From Adiantum capillus-veneris (lineage: Eukaryota; Streptophyta; Polypodiopsida; Polypodiales; Pteridaceae), in the NCBI GenBank assembly GCA_014529385.2, contig CM043952.1, positions 64,160,870 through 64,224,869 on the forward strand: DNA of 64,000 nt. The letters run 5' to 3'. The position numbers and the translations under genes were made by a program. Positions 18,980 through 29,375 of the stretch are shown here, piece by piece. Within the stretch, counting starts at the first letter, position 1. Every line of letters starts with the position of its first letter. A model generated the notes under the pieces. That model worked only from the letters and a program-made list of their open reading frames with translations, was not told where the DNA came from and did no database searches.

Positions 18980-20168
18980 ATGGTTGACAATAACCAAGAG
19001 AGTAGAATGAACATTAATAACTTTGATTTTTCACATGAAGGTGCTAATGATGATGCCCCCATATCTATTAATTATCTTGTTACTAGGTTGCATCAAGCTA
19101 TGGGCAAGCCTACTTTGCAAGCCACACAACAACTTTGTGCTTATGGGATTTCCCTTCCTCTCCAAGAGGAGAGAGAATTTAGGAGGCCTTTTTTATGAGA
19201 CTCCCAAAAAAAAACTCTTTCCCATAAGAGAGGAGGAATCCAAATAACGAGAAAGATGGCGGTCTAGACTATCGCCAACTCCTCCAAAAGGAAACGGTCA
19301 ACCCATAGTCCTTCTCCTCGTCATTCCGAAAGGGAAGAGAGGAAACAAAGAAAGAAAAAGGCAAGAAAGAGGTCACCCTCTTCTCCTTCTTCTTCACCTT
19401 CCTCCTCTTATGAAGAAAGCTATGGCTATTCTCCTAGGGAATACAAGAGGGGAGGACATCGCAAATCATACCCTGCATGGTGAAGATCACAAAATATCAA
19501 GCACTTCAAAGAGGGGGGAAAGAGTATCTCTTTTCTCACCTATGATAGCACCTTTGGTTCCACAAACAAAGTATTGGCCTTCATGAAACAATTTGATGCG
19601 GCCTTTGGAGACGAGGGCTTCATGGAGTCCTCCAAGCTAGGCCATGTAGCTATGCACTTCCAAAAATATGCTCGGCAATGGTGGGCTAGCCTTCGTGGGA
19701 ACAACAAAGCCCCAAAGACATGGAAAACTTTACGAGTTTCCCTAACAAGGTAGTTCCTTGCAAGCGATGCCAAGGACAAAGTGCTTACCAAATGGCAAAG
19801 TTTGAAGCTACTCTTCAACCAATCTATCCACAAATATGTAGACAAGTTTTGGGAGTTACATCTCAAAACTACAGTCTTTCAAAGGATAGACTTCACTGAA
19901 CAAAAGAAATAATTTTGTGCGGGATTACCTAAAGAAATGGCTGAGTATGTCAACTCACAACGGCTTAGCACTATCACCGAAGTCATCCACCACACTATGG
20001 TTACTTCAAGGATCAATTTCTAACAAGGGATGAGAATAAATTTCAAGCCCATGAAAAACAAGGATCAAAATGAAGCTAAAGGGAAGAGCAATGCTCAAAA
20101 ATCTTGCCAAGGCAACACAACACCAACAACAACAAGGCCAAGGAGAAAGCAGCTTACAAAGGTAAAAA

Positions 20169-20251
<83 letters not shown>

Positions 20252-21984
20252 AATTAGAGGCCTTTTGTAAAGACCATAAATGCTTTAAGTATGCGGAGCA
20301 AGGACACGGTTATCATTCTTACCCCAAAAAAATATACTCAATGATACTCCTAGAGACTCCATGGTTGAAGCTCCAAAAGAGGATACTCATTGCAAAGGCT
20401 CATTCCTTTCCTATGCTTGGGGAAAGGTAAGGTAACATGATGCCTTCATCTTGTTTGACCTTGGCTATACCCACAAATTCATATCAATGGAGTTGGCCAC
20501 TAAGTTGGGCATTCAAGCTTTTAAGATGGAAGATACTGTAACTAACGATGGAGCTTTCAAGGGATAGAAATCTTTCGTTACTCCCTTGATTGGAAAGTTG
20601 AGGCTTCATGTCCAAACCTGCATCGACAAAGAAGACTTCTTTTAATCTCTCCTCTCCAACATGAGGATGTTATCCTAGGGGCACCATGGTTCAACCGCAT
20701 GGCTGCCAACATCAAGTTCCCTAAAAGGAGAATGGAATCTACATAGATGCTAATGATCTGGGGAACACCATATCCCTGGTAAATACGCTTGCTATTGATA
20801 AGTCAATGACAAGCTCTATTTTTGCGTATATGATTTTTGTTAGAGTAAATGATTCTAATGTTTTCACAAGTAGCAATAAAAGGAATCAAGAGGAATTAAA
20901 GTTGTCTAATTTCCTAAATGGATTCCAAGATGTTTTCATTGATGACATCCCTAGTGAGCTACCTCCAAAATGAGGGGATGATGACCATGCAATAGAGCTT
21001 CTACTAGGTAGCTCACCACCTAATAAACCTCCTTATTGAGTTTCACAAGCTCAACAAGAGGAGATCATGAGGAAAGTTCATCAATTGGTGGAAAAAGGGA
21101 TGGTGAGGCCTAGCTCCACTCCATTATGTTCACTAGTACTTTTAGTGCAAAAGAAAGATGGCACATATCACATGTGTGTCGTGACTATAGAGCACTAAAT
21201 AGGATCGTTATTATAAGAAGAAATATTTCCCATGCCGTGGGTAGAAGATCTATTTGATAAGTTACAAGTTTTGGCCTGACAAATGCTCCAGCCACATTCA
21301 AACTTACAATGGACAAAAATATTCAGGCCACTCAAATTCTCTTGAGGAGTTCAAGTGACACCTCCAGGTAATCTTTCAAGTTGTGAGAGAAAATAAGTTT
21401 TTCATTGATCAAAAGAAAAGTGAATTTTTCCTACAAGAGATTCAATATTTAGGTCACATTATCTCTCAAGATGGTATCCGTATGGATTCATCAAAATTGG
21501 AGGTAATAAAAACATGGCCTAGCCTAATCACAGGAATCTACATGAGGTAAGAAGCTTTGTTGGTATATCTACATGACTATAGACGCTTCATAGCAAAATT
21601 CTCTCAAATAGCAAGACCATTGAATAACTTAACAAAGAAGAACGTTAAGTACTCATGGACTGCTAAAGGACAAAATGCTTTTGATAAGCTCAAAGGTAAG
21701 CTTACCTCTCAACCAGTCCTCATGCGTCCGAATCTCTCAAAGCCATTTGAGGTCCAATGTGATGCTTGTGGTGATTGCCTTGGAGCAGTTTTGCTTCAAG
21801 AAGGGAATGCCATAGCATATGAGAGCCAAAGGCTCAATGCCGATGAACGGGTCTTGAACATATACAAAAAAGAGCTTTTAGCTATTCTACATGCCCCAGA
21901 CACATGGAAGCACTATCTCTTGGACGCTCCATTCATCCTACAAATGGATCACAAAGTCTCAAGTACTTCATGACGCAAACCAAG
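18980..21984 (+). pseudogene. Gag-pol of degraded chromovirus E1
   Basis: Collinear with E2 gag-pol (44369 onward) but full of stops and indels. The N-terminus MVDNNQESRMNINNFDF at 18980 matches E2. Gag core: 19560-20030. The zinc knuckle is damaged (CFKYAEQGHGYHSY, about 20281-20325). A (CT)39 tract (20173-20250) sits in the linker just before it. Protease active site reads LFDLGYTHKFIS. RT has two deletions: one removes the [14 protein letters not shown] region (after DLFDKLQ), the other removes FFDD. RNase H is well preserved at 21557-21973 (CDACGDCLGAVLLQEG). The copy ends abruptly after MTQTK at about 21984, where another gypsy family begins. Clearly non-functional. Confidence 0.88.
20173..20250. 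repeat. (CT)39 microsatellite inside E1 gag
   Basis: 78 bp of pure CT, in place of the E2 codons for the linker before the zinc knuckle. It is read as Leu-Ser repeats in two frames. Confidence 0.97.
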
Positions 21985-23010
21985 CCTTTGAGCAAAGTAG
22001 GGGAGTACTATGAGGGAGAAGATGGGAACACCATTCTTCTTGTGGAATTCCAAGGTGTAAAAACCGCAGCAATCCTTCACAGTGGAGTTGGTGTTGACAT
22101 TGCAATAAAAGAGGTATAGAAGCAATTGGGAAAACCAACACTAAGGACTACGAGGATGAAACAGTACCTTGTAAATGGACACATGGAAAATCCCCTAGGA
22201 GTGCTAGAAAAAGTAGTTGTTACTTCTTGTGGCATTGAACATAAACACACTTTTGCTATTGTTGAATTTGGTAAGAAGAGCAACTATCATATCATTCTAA
22301 GAAGACCATTCACGTGACGATTGAAATGATCCAAGATTGGGGTTATAACCATATCTACCTGAGCTACATGGATGTGATGAGCACACCGACTGAGGAGTTT
22401 AATTCTTCTACTTTAGCTAGTCCATCAGAACTTCCAACATGGTTAGGAAAATCGAAGGAGTTATGAATGTGTGGAGCCTCCCAGTGTAATAGCTTGAAAC
22501 AAAAGGAGTGTATTTTAGAAAGGAAAATCTTAGATAAGAATTATATATCAGAACCATTTCCTGAAGAGGCATTAGAGCCACTAGAATGGGAACACATCTT
22601 GGCTACTCTAGATGTGTGCCCTATTCAAGATGGTCCAACAACTAAGCTTTGTGATAAAGATGGCTTTGATGTCGTTCCTTATTTAGCAGTGAGTATGATC
22701 CAGGAAAATGAAGAGAACCAGACATCAGAAAATTTATGAAATGAAGAGCAAGCAAAGGAATGTTGCGAATCAAAATACAAATTATACGACTTTGTAGAAC
22801 ACTTGGAGCTTCAAGAAGATGCCGACAATGGAAATTTGGACAACCCAATAGATGACGTGAATGAGAACCCAACAATTGACATGAATGACACTTTAACTAA
22901 TGCACAGTTTTATGATTATCCAAATCAAAGATCCAAGAACCTATGTCCATCCTGCAAGAATAAAGTGCATTATAAGTGGATTCAAAAATCCCCGGTGGTG
23001 GCGCAACTGT
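21985..23010 (+). pseudogene. Fragment of gypsy family E3 (protease and linker region)
   Basis: The frame starts PLSKVGEYYEGEDGNTILLV, matching the E3 copy at 40245-40322 (MNKVGDYCEGNKGNTTLLV). It continues through a retropepsin-like region (AAILHSGVGVDIAI; the catalytic Asp position reads His). A second shared block, EPFPEEALEPLEWEHILATL (about 22550-22610), matches 40860-40920 (LEHLFEPFEWTQILATMDV). Stops and shifts break the frame. It joins E1 at 21984 and is cut at 23010 by the E4 LTR. Confidence 0.7.
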
Positions 23011-23750
23011 TGTCGAGGGATTTGTATTTGAAAGGTGAGCCGAAAAGGCACCGGGCCCCTGGCTGTGAGAGGTGCAAGGAGAAGAGTTGCATCAGACACA
23101 ATTAATGGGAACAGAGCTTAAAACAGACAGTTTACTTTAAACCAAATACTCATTAGTATCCCTACTTAATCAAATGTTAATGGAAGCATTTATGCTCCTT
23201 ACAAAGTTCAACCTGTCTTAATCTAGGTGCTAATCAAGAAAATCAATAATGACTTGCCTTGTACTGCCTTCTACTTCTTCCCGCCATGGCTTAGGAGTTT
23301 CAACTTCCAATGGCCTTGGGTGGTCTGGTTCGGTTTAAGGTTAACGGCTTAATTCCAGATTGAACGGCTTGGAGATTATGACTTAGAGATTATGGTAATC
23401 CAAGCTTAAGCTTGGCTAATGAGATTAGGATTAGGCTTGCATTAGGATATCAGGCTTAGGCCTGGCTTATGAGATTAAGATTAAGCTTAGCTTATGAGAT
23501 TAGGCATAGAGAGCTTGGGAAAATCGGCTTAAAGCTGTGACAATCCGGGCTTAGACTTGGCTATGGATTTTGAGATTAGGCTTAGAGCTTAAGAGGATTA
23601 GGATTATCTCCGCTAATCAGAGGGATATTAGGCTTGGAGCTTAAGATTTGATGAGATCAAGAGATTTGGCTTGCTGCTTAAGAGAGCGCTCCAATGAAAA
23701 AGGGAGAGCAAAAAAACACACGAGAGAGGGCCCAAGAGAGCCCCCTTCCC

Positions 23751-23759
23751 CTTTATAGG
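23751..23759 (-). promoter_or_regulatory. TATA box, E4 3' LTR
   Basis: The minus strand reads CCTATAAAG followed by GGGAAGGGGG. The same box is in the other LTR at 28204-28212. Confidence 0.6.
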
Positions 23760-23792
23760 TTGCATGAGCTTTTGCCTTGCTAAAAAAGGGCC

Positions 23793-23820
23793 TACCCATT
23801 AGCGATGTCGCTAATGGGTA
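23793..23820. promoter_or_regulatory. Perfect 13-bp-arm dyad upstream of TATA (E4 3' LTR)
   Basis: TACCCATTAGCGA, two bases, TCGCTAATGGGTA. The same dyad is unchanged at 28246-28273 in the other LTR, although neighbouring sequence differs. It lies 33 bp upstream of the TATA box on the minus strand, so it could be a binding site for a dimeric factor. Confidence 0.6.
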
Positions 23821-24920
23821 CCCACTCGATGACGTGGCATGCTGGATTTTGGGCAGCATCAAACGCATCGCCACTCGTGTCGAACTGTTGCGCGAGGAGC
23901 TTCTGAGAATTTTTTGACTCTATGGCAAGCTCAATCTGAGCTTTGCTGCGCATGCTACATCTCCCTCTTCCCCTTTCTGCGCTCGTCGGCTTGCAGCTGC
24001 CCGCCATGGGGTTTTCTGTTCACACACCATGTTTCATTTATTTAATTAAAACGACCGGGCGGCCATATGTTCGGGCCATTGGGCAGCCATTAGATTGAGG
24101 CTTCATTTGGGCGGGTACTGATTTGGTTGGGCGGGTACTGATTTGGTGGGCGGCCATTAGATTAACTGACTTGGCGGCCGGCTCCCTTTAGTTTCCTTTG
24201 GACGGCCGATTTCACTCAGTGGTAAGCTTTAGGTTTGTGGGCGGCCATAGCCTTTGTAAGGGCATCACATTTGGCATACATATTCGTACTGCACTGCATT
24301 AAGCCTGTGTACTGGCCAACTCGAAAATACACTGGTAGTGGAGATGGGCCTTCAGTTGCCACCAATTCTGCTTTGACGGCTCCATTTCCCAGAATCTCTC
24401 TGATGCTTAAAAATGACTGATCAAGGCGACCAGGGCGGTTCGGAACCTGCCCCCGACGATACTTAAACTGGCCATATCTTGTCAACCGAAACCCCAATTG
24501 AAAAACTGGAAAGATCGACATGCTCTTGGAGGTGAGCACTTCGGACCCATGCCTTTTTATCATCTTTGACCTTTTATCAGTAGGTGCTCAATCTGGTACA
24601 AATCTGCTATTGACTCAACTTAAAACTGTCATAACTTCTTACCCGTAGCTCCAATTGAAGAACCGGAGAAGCCTATAGAGCACTTTGAGTACTTCAACTT
24701 GAATTAATAAAATCCTAGCTATGACCACTTCAAGAATACTCACTGTTTAGCATTACCAAGACATCTTTTGGCCCTTAGAGCCGCATCTGGCACACTTTTA
24801 GCTTAAAAATTATCTAGTTAGCAAGCCCTTATAACTGCTGAATAATCATGTAGGATTCAAATACACATGATTGGCATTCCTTTGCTCATTTTATTGTCAT
24901 GGGAGCGGAGTGGCACGACA

Positions 24921-24936
24921 TCCACCCCCTCTAAAC
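24921..24936 (-). other. Polypurine tract of E4
   Basis: The minus strand reads GGTTTAGAGGGGGTGGA and is followed at once by the LTR start TGTCGTGCC. This fixes the minus orientation of E4. Confidence 0.75.
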
Positions 24937-25502
24937 CTGCAGAGCCTCCGGTCTGTGCCAACCAGTCTTCAAGATGCATCTACCATAAATACCTTAAGTC
25001 ACTTGTCATCAAGCTCACGTAGTTGGTAAAGACATATTAAACAAAATAATGTTTAAATCATAGCATCAATAGTCTAGATCAATTATCTGGAAGCTGTCCC
25101 TTCACAAATATTTGAACCGTAGTGGTCGTATCTCCAAAGCATTCAATTATGAAAAATCTGTTTAGTGGACCCGCCAAACTCAAGTGCTCCAGTTACTTAT
25201 GCACACGGCTTGACCATCAGCTCTCTTTAGGGGACCCTGTCAAGCTCAAGTATGCCTTACTCTGTCTGCACACGGAATGGTCTTCAAGTCCTTTACTTCA
25301 AGTTCTGGTAGCAGAACCATCTCAAAAGATGTGAAGATACTATAACAATTGTCCAAAGATGTCAACTGGAAGCTAGCCATGTAAGCTTATTGATCATATA
25401 ACCAAAAACACTTCTGTCTTAGCATACATCCAAAAACAAATCTACGGCCGAGTAACTTGCTACAGGAAAATAAATGATATCTTTGAATCTGCAAGTTGCT
25501 CT
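24937..25502. other. E4 3' untranslated stretch
   Basis: No gene seen. It contains an imperfect duplication of about 66 bp around 25154-25285 (TTAG(T/G)GGACCC, CAAGCTCAAG and CACACGG recur). Confidence 0.4.
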
Positions 25503-26759
25503 TCAATAGCTCCCAGGATCAAATGGGATAATAAGAAATTGCCCCAATAGTGGCGCAACATAATATCCACATGAGCATACATATCTTGTATCGATCAAAT
25601 TCAAGCATTTCTGCTCCAAATATCCTATTCCAGGATCTAGTAGAAAGAAACCACAATATATACCCAAAAATATCCATCCATAGTGAACCTTCTTTTGAAG
25701 ATCTTTCAAATCTCCTAGATCAAATACCATTAAGATCACATACCATTGATGGCCTCCGCAATATACTAGAGCTTCACCTGAAGCATAGTGCAGCAACCAC
25801 ATCTCATAAATTGTTGGTAACTTAAGGTCGTTACCAGCAAGAATTAAAGAATTCTGACTCCCTTTTACTAGTAGCCAGGACATCACTAACATAAGAATTA
25901 TTAGGAATAGTATCCAACTCCAGCCACATTTGGCACATTGTCCAAAGAAATGAAAAACCATGTGCACTTTATGCAGTATCAAGGATGATTTAGCATCATC
26001 ACCCCCTCTAGCTTCATAGCCATTATGAAAAACCTTAGGACTTTTTGGACCTGTATCATCAGAGAGATTTTTACCTGGGTTTTGAGTTTGATAATGGAGA
26101 ATAGCTTTATCCTGAGGATCTTCATCCTTGGAAAAAACACCCTTGGAAGTCTCAACATTCATCAAAGCTATAGGAGTTGGCTCCTCTTGCAACCCGTATA
26201 TAAGCATAGATGTAAAATCCATGTCAATATCCTGTTCACAATCAGCATGATGTAGGCAATCTTCAATATTGTCCTCTACTTCCTCATCTGCATCCATGCT
26301 ACTTAGCAAGCCATTATAACTTTGAAAAGGTTCATCAAGCACCCCCTCTGAAGGGGTACATGCATCACAAAGCTCTTCTATACTGCCATAACCTTCTCCT
26401 TTAGATTGGGCCAAAAAACCTTCAATTATGGAATCTTATTTTGTGATAATAGGATCAGCAACTATATTTCTAGGAGAAACCATAGGTTCATTGGCATTAT
26501 CATGTTCATCTTGTGCTCGGTCCAAAATCTCGGCCACTTTATCAGTTATTGTGTATATAATAGCTTTATTTATGCAATCATCTGTAGTAAACCTGTTTTC
26601 CTGCTCAGCTATGGTGCCAATAGATCCATTAGAAGCCTATAGTGGCTCATCTTCTTGATAGACTTTTTGAGAGCATCCCATGCCAAGGTCAGTAGCTTGA
26701 AAATTTGTTGTTGTACAGTCTAGCTCTTCACTAGAACCATTATCCGTGGTAACTTCCAT
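25503..26759 (-). pseudogene. E4 ORF, acidic central part and hydrophobic C-terminus
   Basis: From ATG 26759 (MEVTTDNGSSEELDCT) one frame runs 419 codons with only two stops: a TAG after QEDEPL and a TAA after DPIITK. Both sit where CAG or CAA would fit. The unbroken part, 26414-25503, is 303 codons. It is strongly acidic at first (MDADEEVEDNIEDC, CEQDIDMDF) and then hydrophobic, with a likely membrane segment (SWILFLIILMLVMSWLLV) and later GWIFLGIYCGFFLL and APLLGQFLIIPF. No protease, RT, RNase H or integrase motif is present. It is the last ORF before the PPT, the place where some plant elements carry envelope-like genes, but an envelope role is speculative. The hydrophobic end could also be a chance opening. 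Confidence 0.5.
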
Positions 26760-27331
26760 CCGAGTAGTCTTTGAAAAAAATCGTATATGTCTATTTCAAT
26801 ATTAAATTCATTATTTACCTTTGATAGGTTGCTCAAAATATTGTCCTTTGAAGTTAAATCTGCTACTTCCGAAGCTATATTTGCCTTGGCTTTACTTCTT
26901 GCAGAAATATGATCCCAAAATTGATCATAATTAAGAAACTGCATCTGATCCCCTTCTTCTTTATAGAAAACAATCTAGCTTTGTTCATTAATCTCCTTCT
27001 TTGCCAACTCAATAATTTGTGAGCTTTCGTGAACAAACCCATCTGCAAAATAGTCCCACTGTGTGGGATATGTTTCTGCTAATTCTCGAACCTTATCTTT
27101 AAACTCGGAGGTTACAACTTCTTCAAAGGTCGAAATTATCCGATCTTTTGGAATTCCTCGGCTCTTCATCTCTCCTTGATAGCATGCAAGGAGTCCATCT
27201 GGATCATGTCCTTGAAAAATTCCATACCGTTCATGTACGACATCAAGTGCCATCTCCACTGCATCATCAATATGCTCTTTCCTCTTCATAGCTTTTACTT
27301 CTTGCAAACATCTCTGAACTAAGCCCAACAT
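26720..27331 (-). pseudogene. E4 ORF, N-terminal helical part
   Basis: From ATG 27331 (MLGLVQRCLQEVKAMKRKE) 118 codons run to a TAG at 26977-26975. The same frame then continues for another 85 codons (MQFLNYDQFWDHISARSKAK) to 26720. The composition is hydrophilic and helical (EMALDVVHERYGIFQ, EFKDKVRELAETYPTQWDYF). It may be a Gag-like structural protein given its place after the LTR and PBS, but no Gag motif or zinc knuckle is visible. The true start is probably the upstream ATG at 27423. Confidence 0.5.
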
Positions 27332-27423
27332 TTTGACAGATCTGCTGCTGCTGCTAGATTTTTATCAAATCTATTGAAGTTGTAGTCTTCAATAAACTGC
27401 TTCAACTCTTCTGGAATTTCCAT
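27319..27423 (-). CDS. Short 5' ORF of E4 (34 codons), likely true N-terminus
   Basis: ATG 27423 gives MEIPEELKQFIEDYNFNRFD, an Ala-rich stretch, and then SKCWA and a TAG. It overlaps the next frame (ATG 27331) by 13 nt in another frame. A natural acidic N-terminus right after the PBS suggests that the two frames were once one and a 1-nt indel split them; alternatively a frameshift is used. Confidence 0.45.
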   Translation of the reverse strand: MEIPEELKQFIEDYNFNRFDKNLAAAADLSKCWA

Positions 27424-27448
27424 CTTGACCTCCCACCCTGGCTCGTTT

Positions 27449-27464
27449 CGCGTCAGGTTCACCA
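27449..27464 (-). promoter_or_regulatory. Candidate PBS of E4
   Basis: The minus strand, four bases after the 5' LTR end (CCAACA TTCT), reads TGGTGAACCTGACGCG. Position and TGG start fit a primer site. The tRNA was not identified. Confidence 0.5.
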
Positions 27465-28203
27465 AGAATGTTGGGGGATTTGTATTCGAAAGGTGAGCCG
27501 GGAAGGCACCGAGCCCCTCCTCGCTGTGAGAGGTGCGAGGAGAAGAGTTGTAGCAGACATTATGGGAACAGAGCTTAAAACAGAGAGTTTACCTTAAACC
27601 AAATACTCAACAGTATCCCCGCTTAATCAAATGTTAATGGAAGCATTTATGCTCCTTACAAAGTTTAACATGTCTTAATCCAGGTGCTAATCCAGAAAAT
27701 CAATAATCACCTGCCTTGTACTGCCTTCTGCTTCTTCCAGCCATGGCTTAGGAGTTTCAGCTTCCAATGGCCTTGGGTGGTCCGGTTTGGTTTAAGGTTA
27801 CCGGCTTAATTCCAGATTGAACGGCTTGGAGATTATGACTTAGGGATTATGGTAATCCAAGCTTAAGCTTGGCTAATGAGATTAGGATTAGGCTTGGATT
27901 AGGATATCAGGCTTAGGCCTGGCCTATGAGATTAAGATTAAGCTTGGCTTATGAGATTATTAGGCGTAGAGAGCTTGGGAAAATTGGCTTAAAGCTGTGA
28001 CAATCCGGGCTTAGACTTGGCTATGGCTTTCAAGATTAGGCTTAGAGCTTAAGAGGATTAGGATTATCTCTACTAATAATTAGGCTTAAAGCTTAAGATT
28101 TGATGAGATAAAGAGATTTGGCTTGCTCCTTAAGAGAGCGCTCCAATGAAAAAGAGAGAGGAAAAACACACACAAGAGAGGGCCCAAGAGAGCCCCCCTT
28201 CCC

Positions 28204-28212
28204 CTTTATAGG
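28204..28212 (-). promoter_or_regulatory. TATA box, E4 5' LTR
   Basis: CCTATAAAG on the minus strand, in the LTR that would drive transcription of E4. Confidence 0.6.
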
Positions 28213-28245
28213 TTGCATGAGCTTTTCCCTTGCTTAAAAAGGGCC

Positions 28246-28273
28246 TACCCATTAGCGATGTCGCTAATGGGTA
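28246..28273. promoter_or_regulatory. Perfect dyad upstream of TATA (E4 5' LTR)
   Basis: Identical to 23793-23820: 13-bp arms, 2-bp centre, same spacing to TATA. Confidence 0.6.
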
Positions 28274-29375
28274 CCCACTCGGTTATGTGGCCAGCTGGAT
28301 TTCGAACAGCATCAAATGCGTCGCCACTAGTGCCGAACTGTTGCGCAAGGAGCTTCTGAGCATTTTTCGACTATGTGGCAAGCTCATCCGCACTTCGCTA
28401 CGCGCGCTACATCTCCCTCTTCCCCTTCTTGCGCTCGTCGATTGCAGCTGCCTACCATGGGGTTTTCCCTTCACACACCATGTTTCATTTATTTAATTAG
28501 AACGACCATGCGGCCATATGTTGAGGCCATTGGGTGGCCATAAGTTGAGGCCATTGGGCGGCCATTAGATTGAGGATTCATTTGGGCGGATACTGATTTG
28601 GTGGATGGCCATTATATTATTTGACTTGGCAGCCGGCTCCCTTTAGTTGCCTTTGGACGGCCAGTTTAACTCAGTGGCCATAGCCTTTGTAAGGGCATCA
28701 CATTTGGCATACATATTGGTACTGCACTGCATTTAGTCTGTGTACTGGCCAACTTGGAAATACACTGGTAGTGGAGACGATCCTTCACTTGCCATCAATT
28801 CTGCTTTGACGCCTCCATTTCCCAGAATCTGTCTAATGCTAAAAAATGACTGATCAAGGCGACCTGGGCAGTTCAGAACCGGCCCGGCGATACTTAAACT
28901 CGCCATATCTTGCAAACCAAAACCTCGATTGACAAACTGGAAAGACCGACATGCTCCTGGAAGTGAGCACTTCGGACCCATGCATTCCTATCATCTTTGA
29001 CCTTTTATCAGTAGGTGCTCAATCCAGTACAGTTCTGCTACTAACTCAACTAAAAATATCATAACTTCTTACCTGTAGCTCCGATTGACGAGCCGTAAAG
29101 ACAGGCCTGTAGAGCACTTCGACTACTTCAACTTGGATTAATAAAATCCCAGATAGGATCACTTCAATCATACTCACTGTTTAGCATTACCAGAACATAT
29201 TTTGGCCCTTAGAGCCGCATCTGGCACACTTTTAGCTTACAAATTGGCTTGTTAGCAAGCCCTTATAACTACTAAATAATCATGTAGGATTCAAATACAC
29301 TTGATTGACATTCCTTTGCTCATTTTCTTGTCATGGGATCGGAGTGGCACGACACCGTAACAAGAATCCTCATAC

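Larger units (their letters stand above)
23011..24920 (-). mobile_element. 3' LTR of element E4 (1910 bp)
   Basis: Direct repeat of 27469-29354. On the minus strand it starts TGTCGTGCCACTCC, directly after a polypurine tract, and ends CCTCGACA. It contains TATA (23751-23759), a 28-bp dyad (23793-23820), GGCTTA-rich sequence (23340-23640), and a 21-bp duplication of the string TGGGCGGGTACTGATTTGGT. LTR function is inferred from paired position, TG/CA ends, PPT and PBS. Confidence 0.88.
23011..29354 (-). mobile_element. E4: non-autonomous LTR element with 1.9-kb LTRs
   Basis: Two LTRs, PBS, PPT and 2.5 kb internal sequence with a large non-pol ORF. Size and lack of enzymes match the LARD class of non-autonomous elements. 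Flanks are ACTGT on the left and CCGTA on the right, so no exact target duplication is left. E3-type sequence lies on its left and unplaced sequence on its right. Confidence 0.8.
27469..29354 (-). mobile_element. 5' LTR of element E4 (1886 bp)
   Basis: Partner of 23011-24920, highly similar across its whole length. On the minus strand it begins TGTCGTGCCACTCC (29354) and ends CCAACA (27469). It has the same TATA (28204-28212) and dyad (28246-28273). It carries an extra tandem unit of GCGGCCATA-type sequence near 28510-28570 that the other LTR lacks. Confidence 0.88.

Noticed and set aside
20030-20430. Overlapping Leu-Ser repeat ORFs
   Set aside because: Product of the (CT)39 tract in two frames; the true frame is the broken E1 gag.
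23006-29359. Target-site duplication of E4
   Set aside because: Flanks ACTGT and CCGTA do not match; shifting by one base gives CTGT/CCGT with one mismatch, which is not enough to claim.
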